A DNA stretch of 64,000 nt, taken from Streptomyces sp. OfavH-34-F (lineage in GTDB: Bacteria; Actinomycetota; Actinomycetes; Streptomycetales; Streptomycetaceae). Under the pieces are notes generated by a model. The model made no database searches and was not told where the DNA came from. It saw nothing but the letters and a program-made list of their open reading frames with translations. Shown piece after piece: positions 1 to 8,002 of the stretch. The position numbers were made by a program, and so were the translations under genes. Location of the stretch: positions 1 to 64,000 of the forward strand of contig NZ_JAKRGC010000003.1 in NCBI RefSeq assembly GCF_022347745.1. Reading direction: 5' to 3'. Within the stretch, counting starts at the first letter, position 1; every line of letters starts with the position of its first letter.

Positions 1-1562
1 CGCCCGCGCGAGCGTTCCGCCCGGTCGATGGCGGCCAGGCCGCGCGCGTCCACGGCGTGCCGGTTGCGGCTGCGGACCAGGCGGCCGAACGCCCTGGCCG
101 GATGGGCGGGGGAGGGGAGCGCACCGGCCACCGCGTCCGCCAGCAGCGTGCCGACCGTCTCGGCGGCACAGGTGCGGTTGGCGCCGATGCCCCCGGACGG
201 CCCCCGCTTGATCCAGCCGACCACATACGTACCGGACAGGCCCGCCACCCGGCCGCCCTCGTGCGGCACGGTCCCGCTCGCCTCGTCGAAGGGCAGCCCC
301 GGCACGGCCAGCCCTCGGTAGCCGATGGCCCGCAGGAACAGCCCCGCCGGAATCCGGGCCGCGTCCCCGTCCGCCGAGACCCGCACCCCCGCCACGTCGT
401 CCGTGCCGATGACCTCCAGCGGCGCCGAGTGGAAGCGGAACACGATGCGGCGGCCCTCCCCGGCCGGCCGCGACCAGTCCACCCGCTCGCGCCGCACGTC
501 CCGCAGCAGCGCCGCCGGACCGCCCGGCGCGGCGCCCTCGATCGCCGGACCGATGCGCGGGTCGTGGTCGTCCACCACCAGCTCCACCCCCGGCAGGTGC
601 TTGAGCGCCAGCAGTTCGGACGCGGTGCACGCGGCCTCCCCGGGGCCGCGCCGGCCGAGCAGGACCACCTCGCGGACGGCCGACCCGCGCAGCGCGGCGA
701 GGGCGTGGTCCGCGATGTCGGTGCCCGCGAGTCCCGCCGGGTCCGTGACGAGGATGCGGGCCACGTCGAGCGCCACGTTGCCGTTCCCGGCGACGACCAC
801 CCGCTCGGCGCGCGACAGGTCCACGGCGTCCGCCGCCACCTCGGGATGCGCGTTGTACCAGGAGACGAACGAGGTCGCCGCGATGCTCGACGGCAGGTCC
901 TCGCCGGGGATGCCCAGCCGGCGGTCGGCGGCCGCGCCCACCGCGTAGATCACCGCGTCGTGGTGCGCGGCCAGTTCCTCGGCGGTCACGTCCTTGCCCA
1001 CCTCGACGCCGAGGTGCATCCGCACCCGGGGGTGGGAGTGGAAGCGGGAGAAGGTCTCGCCCACCCCCTTCGTGCCCGGGTGGTCGGGCGCCACGCCGTA
1101 GCGGACGAGGCCGCCCGCCACCGGCAGCCGGTCCACCAGGGTCACCTCGGCGTTGGTGTGCAGCAGCAGGTCCTCCGCCGCGTACATCCCGGCCGGCCCG
1201 GTGCCGACGACCGCCACCCGGATCGGCGCGAAGTCCGACGGTAGGCTGCGCGTGAACGAAGGGGCGCCCCAGGCATGGAAGTTGGGCCCGGTCGCGGGCT
1301 CCGGCTCCCGGTCCGCGTAGTAGGCCGCGTTGACGGCGGCGTACTCCGCTTGCGACCCGGTGAGGCGGTCCGCCGGGAGGATCGCGTCCACCGGGCAGGC
1401 GTCGGCGCAGGCCCCGCAGTCGATGCAGCTCCGCGGGTCCACGTACAGCATCTCGGTGCGCCCGAAGTCCGGTTCGTCCGGCGTCGGATGGATGCAGTTG
1501 ACGGGGCACACGGCGACACACGTGGCGTCGCTGCAGCAGGTCTGGGTGATGGCGTAGGTCAT
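1..1562 (-). CDS. Ferredoxin / FAD-dependent NADP(H) oxidoreductase fusion (FprB-type), 3' end cut by the window
   Basis: The visible 520 residues start at ATG 1562 and stay open to the left edge, so the C-terminus is missing. Residues 1-60 are a seven-iron type ferredoxin domain: Cys9, 10, 15, 19 and 23, then Cys46, 49, 52 and 56 in a CxxCxxCxxxCP pattern. A Rossmann FAD-binding motif (VVGTGPAG, about 118-125) opens an adrenodoxin-reductase-like domain, with a second nucleotide-binding stretch (VVVAGNGNVALD) further on. Mycobacterial FprB has this ferredoxin-reductase order and about 575 residues, so only a short piece should be lost. It lies 24 bases after the diiron oxygenase in the same direction. 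I infer that it passes NAD(P)H electrons to that oxygenase. The electron-transfer role is family knowledge; the pairing is inference. Confidence 0.9.
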   Translation of the reverse strand, partial: MTYAITQTCCSDATCVAVCPVNCIHPTPDEPDFGRTEMLYVDPRSCIDCGACADACPVDAILPADRLTGSQAEYAAVNAAYYADREPEPATGPNFHAWGAPSFTRSLPSDFAPIRVAVVGTGPAGMYAAEDLLLHTNAEVTLVDRLPVAGGLVRYGVAPDHPGTKGVGETFSRFHSHPRVRMHLGVEVGKDVTAEELAAHHDAVIYAVGAAADRRLGIPGEDLPSSIAATSFVSWYNAHPEVAADAVDLSRAERVVVAGNGNVALDVARILVTDPAGLAGTDIADHALAALRGSAVREVVLLGRRGPGEAACTASELLALKHLPGVELVVDDHDPRIGPAIEGAAPGGPAALLRDVRRERVDWSRPAGEGRRIVFRFHSAPLEVIGTDDVAGVRVSADGDAARIPAGLFLRAIGYRGLAVPGLPFDEASGTVPHEGGRVAGLSGTYVVGWIKRGPSGGIGANRTCAAETVGTLLADAVAGALPSPAHPARAFGRLVRSRNRHAVDARGLAAIDRAERSRG

Positions 1563-1586
1563 GGTCGGCTCGGGCTCTCGCTCGGG

Positions 1587-2501
1587 TCAGATCAGGTGGG
1601 CGCGCTTGTAGAAGAACATGGCCGGCCGCGTCAGCAGACGGGCCGAGGCCAGGAACTCCATCAGCCCCGAACAACTGGACCGCATCAGGGACTTGTGGTG
1701 CTCGTTGGTCTTCGCCTCGGCCCGTGCCCGCGCCGCGTCCAGGCCCGCGTGGGTGTAGACGTCCCGGTTCACCATGCTGGTGACGATGTAGTACGAGGCG
1801 ATCGCCACGACGAGCGCGTTGAGGTGGCGGCGCACCGGACCGGCGTCGCGCAGCCGCTTGCGGGTCTCGTCGCGGGCGAACTTCATGTGGCGCGACTCCT
1901 CCACCACATGGATGTTGTTGATGGTGCGGACGAATGGCGCGACCCGCTCGTCGCGCATCCAGTCGCGCTGCATCACGTCGAGGACTTCCTCGGCCACCAG
2001 GATCGCCGCGTAGGCGGCCTCCCCGAAGGCGAGCGTCTTGAACGCCCGGCCCAGTTCGACCACCGGGCGGCGCGGCCGGTACGCAGGCGCGCCGAGCTTC
2101 GCCGCGCCCCGGGCGAACATGATCGAGTGCCGGCACTCGTCGGCGACCTCGGTCAGCGCCCACTGGAAGCGCGGGTCGGTGGGGTCCTTGGCGTACATGT
2201 CGCGCAGCACCATCTGCTGGAGGATCATCTCGAACCAGATGCCGGTGCTGGCGACGGATGCCGCCTCCTGCCGGGTCAGCGCCTTGCGCTGGGCCTCCGT
2301 CAACTCGCCCCAGTACGGGGTGCCGTAGAGGGTGCTCCACTCGGGGCTGGCCCCGTGGTGGTCCTCGTCGAGCGGGGTGTCCCAGTCCACTTCGACGGCC
2401 GGGTCGTACGAGAGCTTCGCGGACGAATCGAGCAGGCGCCGGGCGACGTCCTGCTCGGCGGCCCGGTCCTGGTCCTCCGGCCGAACGGTGCTGCTTGCCA
2501 T
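1587..2501 (-). CDS. AurF-like diiron oxygenase (ferritin-like, p-aminobenzoate N-oxygenase family)
   Basis: A 304-residue, mostly helical protein. It carries iron-binding motifs of the AurF/CmlI diiron family: EVADECRHS around residue 118 and EESRHMKF around residue 200, each a Glu/His pair (E-x3-RH style). Family members oxidise amines to nitro compounds or hydroxylate small molecules using O2. The start at ATG 2501 was chosen because the reading frame further upstream runs through the palindromic operator region and is not protein-like. It is the first gene of a two-gene unit with the ferredoxin reductase, its likely electron donor. The substrate cannot be read from sequence. No biosynthetic genes are visible next to it, so a housekeeping or fatty-acid/detoxification role is as likely as secondary metabolism. 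Confidence 0.85.
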   Translation of the reverse strand: MASSTVRPEDQDRAAEQDVARRLLDSSAKLSYDPAVEVDWDTPLDEDHHGASPEWSTLYGTPYWGELTEAQRKALTRQEAASVASTGIWFEMILQQMVLRDMYAKDPTDPRFQWALTEVADECRHSIMFARGAAKLGAPAYRPRRPVVELGRAFKTLAFGEAAYAAILVAEEVLDVMQRDWMRDERVAPFVRTINNIHVVEESRHMKFARDETRKRLRDAGPVRRHLNALVVAIASYYIVTSMVNRDVYTHAGLDAARARAEAKTNEHHKSLMRSSCSGLMEFLASARLLTRPAMFFYKRAHLI

Positions 2502-2594
2502 GCTGCGGCTCCTTGACTGAATGGATCGGCCCCGGCGTCGTCCGGCCCCCATCCGCTTCCCGATGGGATCGCCCGCCGACGAGCGCCGCCCTCT

Positions 2595-2643
2595 CTTGTT
2601 AGACGTGGCGTCTAGCAAGCTGTTAGACGGAAGGTATAGCAAG
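2595..2643. promoter_or_regulatory. Two tandem inverted-repeat operators upstream of the diiron oxygenase
   Basis: The first palindrome (2595-2619) is CTTGTTAGACG-TGG-CGTCTAGCAAG with one mismatch. A second, weaker copy follows 24 bases on (about 2621-2643: TTAGACG-GAA-GGTATAGCAAG). The pair lies 94-142 bases before the ATG at 2501. The size and two-turn spacing suit a TetR-type dimer pair. No regulator gene adjoins it, so the cognate protein is unknown. The rest of the 619-base gap (2502-3120) shows only the palindrome at 3004. Confidence 0.6.
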
Positions 2644-3003
2644 AGGCGCGCGCGAACTACCCCCCGGGGCGAAATTCCCACGCACTCTCCACGGGGCGGG
2701 CGGGCACGTGGCCCCGGTGTGCACACCGGACCCGACTCGACATCGCCGAGGGCGGCGGCGCGTACCGCGCGATGGCCCGGCCCGCCCGCGGGGGTGTGCC
2801 GGAGCCTCCGGCGCCGTCCGCTTCCCGGTCGCCGCGAGGCCTTCGTCCAGCCGGTTGTCCGGGCGGGCGGGGGCCTCGCGGTCGTTACGGGAGGGTTGCG
2901 CCCGGTCACACCCCCTTTTGTCGTGCCCAATTCAAGAGAGCGCGTTCTTTCGCTGTTCACATCCTTGTCCTCGTGGGCATGACAGTTCTATTCTCAGCCA
3001 CCA

Positions 3004-3015
3004 GAAAGCGCTTTC
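3004..3015. promoter_or_regulatory. LacI-like palindrome GAAAGCGCTTTC before the pectate lyase
   Basis: A perfect 12-base palindrome with a central CG, 105 bases before the pectate lyase start. The central CG and dyad are typical of LacI-family operators. It differs from the TGTTAGCGCTCAC sites of the arabinose genes and from the CGAAA-N2-TTTCG sites of the xylanase promoter, so a different regulator is likely. Confidence 0.5.
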
Positions 3016-3120
3016 CCCCGGCTTCAGGTCTTGTTACGGCAGGCGTCACCCCGCGGTCATCCGCGCGGGCTGCTGCCCCCACCTCCAGTACCCGTGCACC
3101 GACGACGAATGGGAACGAAC

Positions 3121-4680
3121 ATGAGGCGACCAGTCGCGCTGCGACTCTCCGCGGCGCTGTCCACGATGGCCTTGGCGGCCGCGACCGGGGCGATCCTGAC
3201 GATGCCCGAGGCGTCGGCGGCCGTCACGGGCGGGGCAACCGGCTACGCGACCCAGAACGGCGGCACCACCGGCGGCGCGGGCGGCAAGACCGTACGGGCC
3301 ACCACCGGCACCGAGATCCACCAGGCCCTGTGCTCCCGCGCCAGCAGCAGCACCCCGATCGTCATCGAGGTCGAGGGCACCATCAACCACGCCAACACCG
3401 CCAAGGTGTCCGGCGACAGCTGCAACACGGCGGCCGGGCTCATCGAGCTGAAGCAGATCAGCAACGTCACCCTCGTCGGAGTCGGCAGCGGGGCCGTCTT
3501 CGACCAACTGGGCATCCACATCCGCCAGTCCAGCAACATCATCATCCAGAACGTGACGGTCAGGAACGTCAAGAAGTCCGGCTCGCCCACCTCCAACGGC
3601 GGCGACGCCATCGGCATGGAGAGCGACGTCCGCAACGTCTGGGTCGACCACGCCACCCTGGAGGCGTCCGGCGGCGAGGACGACGGGTTCGACGGCCTCT
3701 TCGACATGAAGGACAACACCCAGTACGTCACGCTGTCCTACAGCATCCTGCGCAACTCCGGCCGGGGCGGCCTCATCGGCTCCAGCGAGACCCAGCTCGA
3801 CAACGGCTACGTCACGTTCCACCACAACCGGTACGAGAACGTCGACTCCCGCACCCCGCTGCTGCGCGGCGGCACCGCCCACATCTACAACAACTACTAC
3901 GTCAAGCTGAACAAGTCCGGCATCAACTCCCGGGCCGGCGCCCACGCCAAGGTGGACAACAACTACTTCAAGGACTCCAAGGACGTCCTGGGCACCTTCT
4001 ACACCGACACCACCGGGTACTGGCAGGTCAGCGGCAACACCTTCGACAACGTCACCTGGTCCCAGCCCGGCGCCGAGAACCACCCGGCCGGCCCGAACCC
4101 GCAGTCCAACACCTCGATCAGCATCCCCTACGCGTACACCCTCGACGACGCCTCCTGCGTGCCGGCCATCGTGGCGGCCACGGCGGGCGCCGGCAAGGGC
4201 CTCAAGGTCTCGGACGGCGACTGCTCCACGACGACCCCCACGCCCGGCCCGACCGACCCCACCCCGAGCCCGACCGATCCCACCCCGAGCCCGACCGACC
4301 CGACCACGCCCACCGGCACCAACCTCAGCCTCGGCGCGGGCTCGGACGGCTCCAGCAAGGCGAGCGGAACCAGCTACGGCAACGTGCGCGACGGTGACAT
4401 GAGCACCTACTGGTCGCCCGCCGGCTCGACCGGCTCCGTCTCCATCAAGTGGGGCACCGCCACCACCGTCTCGTCCGTCACCATCCGCGAGGCCGCCGGC
4501 GCCCAGGGCGTCATCGGTTCCTGGCGGCTGCTGGACGCGGACAGCGGCGCGGTCCTGAAGTCCGGCAGCGGCGCGGGCACCATCGGCTTCCCGGCCACCT
4601 CGCTGCGCAAGATCACCTTCGAGATCACCTCGGCCAACGGCACGCCCAAGGTCGCGGAGTTCGAGACGTACGCCGGATAG
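3121..4680 (+). CDS. Secreted pectate lyase (PL1) with C-terminal carbohydrate-binding module
   Basis: The 519-residue protein has a signal peptide of about 34 residues (basic RRP, hydrophobic core, cut near EASAA). A right-handed parallel beta-helix domain follows, about residues 35-355. It contains VWVDHATLE, matching the family's vWiDH motif, and SRTPLLRGG, matching the RxPxxR segment that holds the catalytic arginine. A Pro/Thr linker built of PTDPTPS repeats (about 377-397) leads to a beta-rich F5/8-type-C-like module of about 120 residues. The enzyme should cleave polygalacturonate by beta-elimination outside the cell. ATG 3121 was preferred over in-frame ATG 3109 because it starts a typical signal peptide. 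It is monocistronic, with a palindrome upstream and a strong hairpin after it. Confidence 0.93.
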   Translation: MRRPVALRLSAALSTMALAAATGAILTMPEASAAVTGGATGYATQNGGTTGGAGGKTVRATTGTEIHQALCSRASSSTPIVIEVEGTINHANTAKVSGDSCNTAAGLIELKQISNVTLVGVGSGAVFDQLGIHIRQSSNIIIQNVTVRNVKKSGSPTSNGGDAIGMESDVRNVWVDHATLEASGGEDDGFDGLFDMKDNTQYVTLSYSILRNSGRGGLIGSSETQLDNGYVTFHHNRYENVDSRTPLLRGGTAHIYNNYYVKLNKSGINSRAGAHAKVDNNYFKDSKDVLGTFYTDTTGYWQVSGNTFDNVTWSQPGAENHPAGPNPQSNTSISIPYAYTLDDASCVPAIVAATAGAGKGLKVSDGDCSTTTPTPGPTDPTPSPTDPTPSPTDPTTPTGTNLSLGAGSDGSSKASGTSYGNVRDGDMSTYWSPAGSTGSVSIKWGTATTVSSVTIREAAGAQGVIGSWRLLDADSGAVLKSGSGAGTIGFPATSLRKITFEITSANGTPKVAEFETYAG

Positions 4681-4699
4681 CGGCGACCCGCCCGAGCGG

Positions 4700-4738
4700 G
4701 CGGCCCGGTCCGGGAGCATCGGCCCCGGACCGGGCCGC
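4700..4738 (+). terminator. Strong hairpin terminator after the pectate lyase
   Basis: A perfect 15-bp stem (4700-4714 with 4724-4738) and a 9-base loop start 20 bases after the stop codon. A short T pair follows. It is the classic long GC stem of Streptomyces termination. Confidence 0.85.
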
Positions 4739-4807
4739 TTCATGTGCGGCGGCCGCGAGCGGGCTGTGGACGGGCGAATCCGGCGGTCATCGGGGAACGT
4801 GGATCAC

Positions 4808-5050
4808 ATGACTCCTTCACAGACCCCCGACCCCGAACCGCGCCCCGGCGACCCCGCCGCCCCGCCCGAACGCCTGGTGCCGCCCGGCGAGACCCCGCCC
4901 GCCGAGGGCAGCCTGTCGGGCGCGGGGCCGCAGGACACCACGTACAACCCGCCGAAGGGCTGGGCGAAGGGCCCCCTGGTGTTGATCGCCGCCGTGGTGC
5001 TGCTCGTCGCCGCGTTCTTCCTGGTGTATGCGATCATCCTGCTGGTCTGA
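4808..5050 (+). CDS. Small tail-anchored membrane protein (DUF6480-like)
   Basis: An 80-residue protein. The first about 50 residues are Pro/Gly-rich and hydrophilic, with the conserved-looking stretch PPKGWAKGP just before one C-terminal membrane segment (residues 56-78, LVLIAAVVLLVAAFFLVYA). This resembles the small Streptomyces family annotated DUF6480, whose function is unknown. A GGGGAA ribosome site lies about 11 bases before ATG 4808. It is flanked by the pectate lyase terminator and the catalase, with no clear operon partner. The single segment at the very end suggests the N-terminus faces the cytoplasm; that topology is inference. Confidence 0.72.
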   Translation: MTPSQTPDPEPRPGDPAAPPERLVPPGETPPAEGSLSGAGPQDTTYNPPKGWAKGPLVLIAAVVLLVAAFFLVYAIILLV

Positions 5051-5193
5051 CGCGGGGGAGCGGCGACCCGGACGGCCGAACGCCCGGAGCGGGTGGCCCG
5101 CACGGACGGCTGGCCCCGCCCTGCCCGGCGGACAAACCTCGCATAACTTGATGGAAAGGAGCATACGTACACGTTTCGAAGGAGTCGGAGCAC

Positions 5194-6852
5194 GTGACGG
5201 ACGTATCGAGCAGGGGTGCCGCCCCCGGTGACGAGCGCGAGACGCTCACCAACCGGCAGGGCCATCCGGTCTACGACAACCAGAACCAGCGCACCATCGG
5301 CGCACGCGGCCCGGCCACGCTGGAGAACTACCAGTTCCTCGAGAAGATCAGCCACTTCGACCGCGAGCGCATCCCGGAGCGCGTGGTGCACGCCCGCGGC
5401 GTGACCGCGTACGGCTACTTCGAGGCGTTCGGTGCCTTCGGCGACGAGCCGATCTCGCGCTTCACCCGCGCCAAGCTGTTCCAGGAGCGGGGCAAGCGCA
5501 CGGACGTGGCGGTCCGCTTCTCGACCGTCATCGGCGGCCGGGACTCCTCCGAGGCGGCCCGCGACCCGCGCGGCTTCGCGGTGAAGTTCTACACCGAGGA
5601 CGGCAACTGGGACCTGGTCGGCAACAACCTGGGGATCTTCTTCATCCGGGACGCCATCAAGTTCCCCGACGTCATCCACGCGCTCAAGCCGGACCCCGTC
5701 ACGTTCGAGCAGCAGCCGCGGCGCATCTTCGACTTCATGTCGCAGACCCCCGAGTCCATGCACATGCTGGTCAACCTGTTCAGCCCGCGCGGCATCCCGG
5801 CGGACTACCGCCACATGCAGGGCTTCGGCGTCAACACGTACAAGTGGGTCAACGAGGCGGGCGAGTCCTTCCTCGTGAAGTACCACTGGGTGCCCAAGGC
5901 GGGCGTACGCAGCATGACCGAGGAGGACGCCGCCAACGTGCAGGCGGACAGCCTCGGCCACGCCACCAAGGACCTGTACGAGTCGGTGGCGCGCGGCGAC
6001 TACCCCGAGTGGGAACTGCGCGTCCAGCTGATGGACGACCACGACCACCCCGAGCTGGACTTCGACCCGCTGGACGACACCAAGACCTGGCCCGAGCAGG
6101 ACTTCCCGCCGCAGCCGGTCGGGCGCATGGTGCTGGACCGGATGCCGGAGAACTACTTCGCGGAGAACGAGCAGATCTCCTTCGGCACCGGCGTGCTGGT
6201 GGACGGGCTGGACTTCTCCGACGACAAGATGCTGGTCGGGCGCACCTTCTCGTACAGCGACACCCAGCGCTACCGGGTCGGGCCCAACTACCTGCAACTC
6301 CCCGTCAACCAGGCCAAGAACGCCACCGTCCGCACCAACCAGCGCGACGGGCAGATGACGTACCACGTGGACGGCGGCGGGGAGAACCCGATCGTCAACT
6401 ACGAACCGTCGATCACCGGGGGCCTGCGCGAGGCGCAGTACCCGACGCACGACGAGGTCGGCCCCGAGGTGCGCGGCCGGCTCACCCGCAAGCGCATCCC
6501 GCGCGCCAACGACTACCTCCAGGCCGGGCAGCGCTATCTCCTGATGGAGCAGTGGGAGCGCGACGACCTCGTGCACAACCTGGTCACCCTGCTCGCGCAG
6601 TGCGACCGCCCGGTCCAGGAGCGCATGGTCTGGCACTTCCTGCTGGTCGAGAACGAACTGGGCCTCGCCATCGGCAAGGGCCTGGACATCGCCGCCGGGG
6701 ACGTCGCCCACCTGGAGCCCCTGCCCGGCCAGGACCTGACCGACGAGGACCGGGCCCGCCTCGCCCGCCTGGGCGACAACCCGCCCCGCGACGTCGAGGG
6801 TCTGACGATGACCCACTGCGTCCCGGACGAACGCCACGTCGTCACCCGCTGA
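5194..6852 (+). CDS. Monofunctional heme catalase
   Basis: A 552-residue clade-type catalase that converts H2O2 to water and O2 in the cytoplasm. The distal histidine is His66 in ERVVHARG, the distal asparagine is about Asn138 in GNWDLVGNN, and the proximal heme tyrosine is about Tyr354 in [12 protein letters not shown]. All key residues are present. GTG 5194 is the start because AAGGAGT lies 8 bases upstream and the N-terminus matches the family. A catalase of this size without a C-terminal flavodoxin-like domain belongs to the small-subunit class, slightly longer than average. It stands alone. No Fur/CatR-type regulator is adjacent, and I did not identify a clear operator in the 143-base upstream gap. 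Confidence 0.95.
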   Translation: MTDVSSRGAAPGDERETLTNRQGHPVYDNQNQRTIGARGPATLENYQFLEKISHFDRERIPERVVHARGVTAYGYFEAFGAFGDEPISRFTRAKLFQERGKRTDVAVRFSTVIGGRDSSEAARDPRGFAVKFYTEDGNWDLVGNNLGIFFIRDAIKFPDVIHALKPDPVTFEQQPRRIFDFMSQTPESMHMLVNLFSPRGIPADYRHMQGFGVNTYKWVNEAGESFLVKYHWVPKAGVRSMTEEDAANVQADSLGHATKDLYESVARGDYPEWELRVQLMDDHDHPELDFDPLDDTKTWPEQDFPPQPVGRMVLDRMPENYFAENEQISFGTGVLVDGLDFSDDKMLVGRTFSYSDTQRYRVGPNYLQLPVNQAKNATVRTNQRDGQMTYHVDGGGENPIVNYEPSITGGLREAQYPTHDEVGPEVRGRLTRKRIPRANDYLQAGQRYLLMEQWERDDLVHNLVTLLAQCDRPVQERMVWHFLLVENELGLAIGKGLDIAAGDVAHLEPLPGQDLTDEDRARLARLGDNPPRDVEGLTMTHCVPDERHVVTR

Positions 6853-6862
6853 GGCGCCCCAC

Positions 6863-6894
6863 CGGCCCTCCCGCGACCCGTCGCGGGAGGGCCG
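6863..6894 (+). terminator. Hairpin terminator after catalase
   Basis: A perfect 14-bp GC stem with a 4-base loop (CCCG) begins 11 bases after the catalase stop. It also separates the catalase from the converging SDR remnant. Confidence 0.85.
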
Positions 6895-6912
6895 CGGCGT
6901 GGTCGCCCGCCG

Positions 6913-7074
6913 TCAGGACGCGGTGCGGCCCGTGACGATCACGGACGCGCCCCCGGCGGCGAGGGTGGGCGCGAGGGCGCGGCCGAGGCCACCGCCCGCG
7001 CCGATGACGAGGGCGGTCCCGCCGGTGAATCCGTTCCTTGCGGTGACGCCCTGATATCTGACCGATCGGTTCAT
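6913..7074 (-). pseudogene. Truncated short-chain dehydrogenase (SDR) N-terminal remnant
   Basis: On the minus strand a 53-codon frame ends at a TGA (6913-6915). It encodes TALVIGAGGGLGRAL followed by a strand ending VIVTGRT. This is the first beta-alpha-beta unit of an SDR Rossmann fold, with the GxxxGxG cofactor loop. A whole SDR has about 250 residues, so nearly all of it is missing. The only in-frame ATG (7074) lies on the far side of the operator-like palindrome at 7061-7070, and the original start near AAGGAACGG appears lost. It follows the TetR gene, and SDR-TetR pairs with an ACCGATCGGT operator are common in Streptomyces. I read it as the relic of such a pair. Confidence 0.6.
7061..7070. 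promoter_or_regulatory. TetR-type palindrome ACCGATCGGT
   Basis: A perfect 10-base palindrome lies between the TetR gene and the SDR remnant. This ACCGATCGGT core is typical of operators controlled by TetR-family repressors paired with oxidoreductases. The adjacent TetR (7159-7743) is the obvious candidate binder. Confidence 0.6.
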
Positions 7075-7158
7075 TATGCGGTCGTGCGGAGGGGTGGGAG
7101 CGGCCGTGGAGTGCGCGCCGCTCCGGGAGCCGGGGCCGGTCCGGGGAAGGGCGGGGGG

Positions 7159-7743
7159 TCAGTCCAGCAGGGTCAGCGCCTGTTCGGCCGCGTCCCGTAC
7201 CCGCGCGGCGTCGTCCGACGCCTTGCCGACGACGTGTACGCCCTGGAGGAGTACGAGCAGCATCCGGGCCAGCGCCCGGGGGTCGCGGTCCTCGGGCAGC
7301 TCGCCCTGGGCCCGCGCCCGCACGAGCGCGGAGTGCAGCAGGGTCTCGGTGTGTTCCCAGCTCGTCTCGACCCGGCGGGCCGCCGCCGGGTCGTGGGGCG
7401 ACAGTTCGGCGGCGGTGTTGGTGACGAAGCAGCCGTTCAGCCGGCTCCCGGGGGCGACGGCCTCCGCGGCGAAGCGGCGTACCACCGCGCGCACCGCGGG
7501 CAGGGCGGGGCCGGGCTGGGACAACTCGGCGACCAGGGCCGGCTCGCGCATCTCGGCGTACCGGTCCAGGGCCCTGAGGTACAGCTCGTGCTTGCTGCCG
7601 AACGTGGCGTAGATGCTGGCGCGGCCGATGCCGAGGTGCTCGACCAGGTCGGACAGCGACGTCGCCTCGTAGCCGCGCCGCCAGAACAGTTCCAGGGCCG
7701 CCTGCAGTGCGGCGTCCGGGTCGAACTCCTTGGTCCTGGCCAT
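7159..7743 (-). CDS. TetR/AcrR-family transcriptional regulator
   Basis: A 194-residue protein. The N-terminal helix-turn-helix domain (about residues 8-55) holds TSLSDLVEHLGIGRASIYATFGSK, the usual TetR recognition helix followed by YxxFGSK. The C-terminal half is all-helical with the stretch RLNGCFVTNTAAEL, common in regulators of quinone- or aldehyde-type oxidoreductases. ATG 7743 gives a normal N-terminus (MARTKEFD). Its likely target, an SDR gene just downstream, is reduced to a remnant, so it may now control only itself or distant genes. The ligand is unknown. Confidence 0.88.
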   Translation of the reverse strand: MARTKEFDPDAALQAALELFWRRGYEATSLSDLVEHLGIGRASIYATFGSKHELYLRALDRYAEMREPALVAELSQPGPALPAVRAVVRRFAAEAVAPGSRLNGCFVTNTAAELSPHDPAAARRVETSWEHTETLLHSALVRARAQGELPEDRDPRALARMLLVLLQGVHVVGKASDDAARVRDAAEQALTLLD

Positions 7744-7849
7744 GCCGCAGACCCTAGGTGTATCTGGAACGAGCGGTCAATCAACGGGGTGCGCCGCCTG
7801 CGCCCCGCGGTCGCCGCCGCCGGTCGGCCCGCCCCGCGTTCGCCGCGCA

Positions 7850-7862
7850 TGTTATCGCTCAC
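7850..7862. promoter_or_regulatory. Arabinose-type LacI operator, distal araB site (TGTTATCGCTCAC)
   Basis: A 13-base site with one change from TGTTAGCGCTCAC, the sequence also found at 7937 (reverse), 13275 (reverse), 13354 and 19676. It lies 141 bases before the araB start and 87 bases from the second araB site. The paired spacing suggests looping by a LacI tetramer or two dimers. Confidence 0.65.
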
Positions 7863-7936
7863 TTAATCTCCTCTCGTTCATTCCTCCGCATGCCAGCGTC
7901 CTGCAAAGGTGCTGCGAGGCTCTTGCTCATTCGGTT

Positions 7937-7949
7937 GTGAGCGCTAACA
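7937..7949. promoter_or_regulatory. Arabinose-type LacI operator, proximal araB site (GTGAGCGCTAACA)
   Basis: The reverse-strand form of the shared operator. The wider sequence TTGTGAGCGCTAACAA is a near-perfect 16-base palindrome. It lies 53 bases before the araB GTG, over the expected promoter. The repressor encoded at 12075-13121 is the natural candidate because the same site flanks its own gene twice. Confidence 0.75.
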
Positions 7950-8002
7950 ATCATTGCCGGGTGTACGCCTCTCCCTTCCGCCCTGACGAGAAAGACCGCA
8001 CC

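Noticed and set aside
4249-4312. Short tandem repeat in the pectate lyase gene
   Set aside because: It encodes the PTDPTPS linker between catalytic and binding domains; not a mobile repeat or CRISPR.
3046-4743. Long open frames opposite or out of frame with clear genes (also 4804-6837 minus, 7859-9778 minus, 21585-26183 plus, 58164-62654 plus)
   Set aside because: Their translations are Arg/Pro/Gly/Val-rich with no domains. They are shadows expected from third-position GC bias over well-supported genes.
7730-8002. Upstream extension of the ribulokinase frame
   Set aside because: It would run through both LacI operators and the promoter; GTG 8003 gives the family N-terminus.
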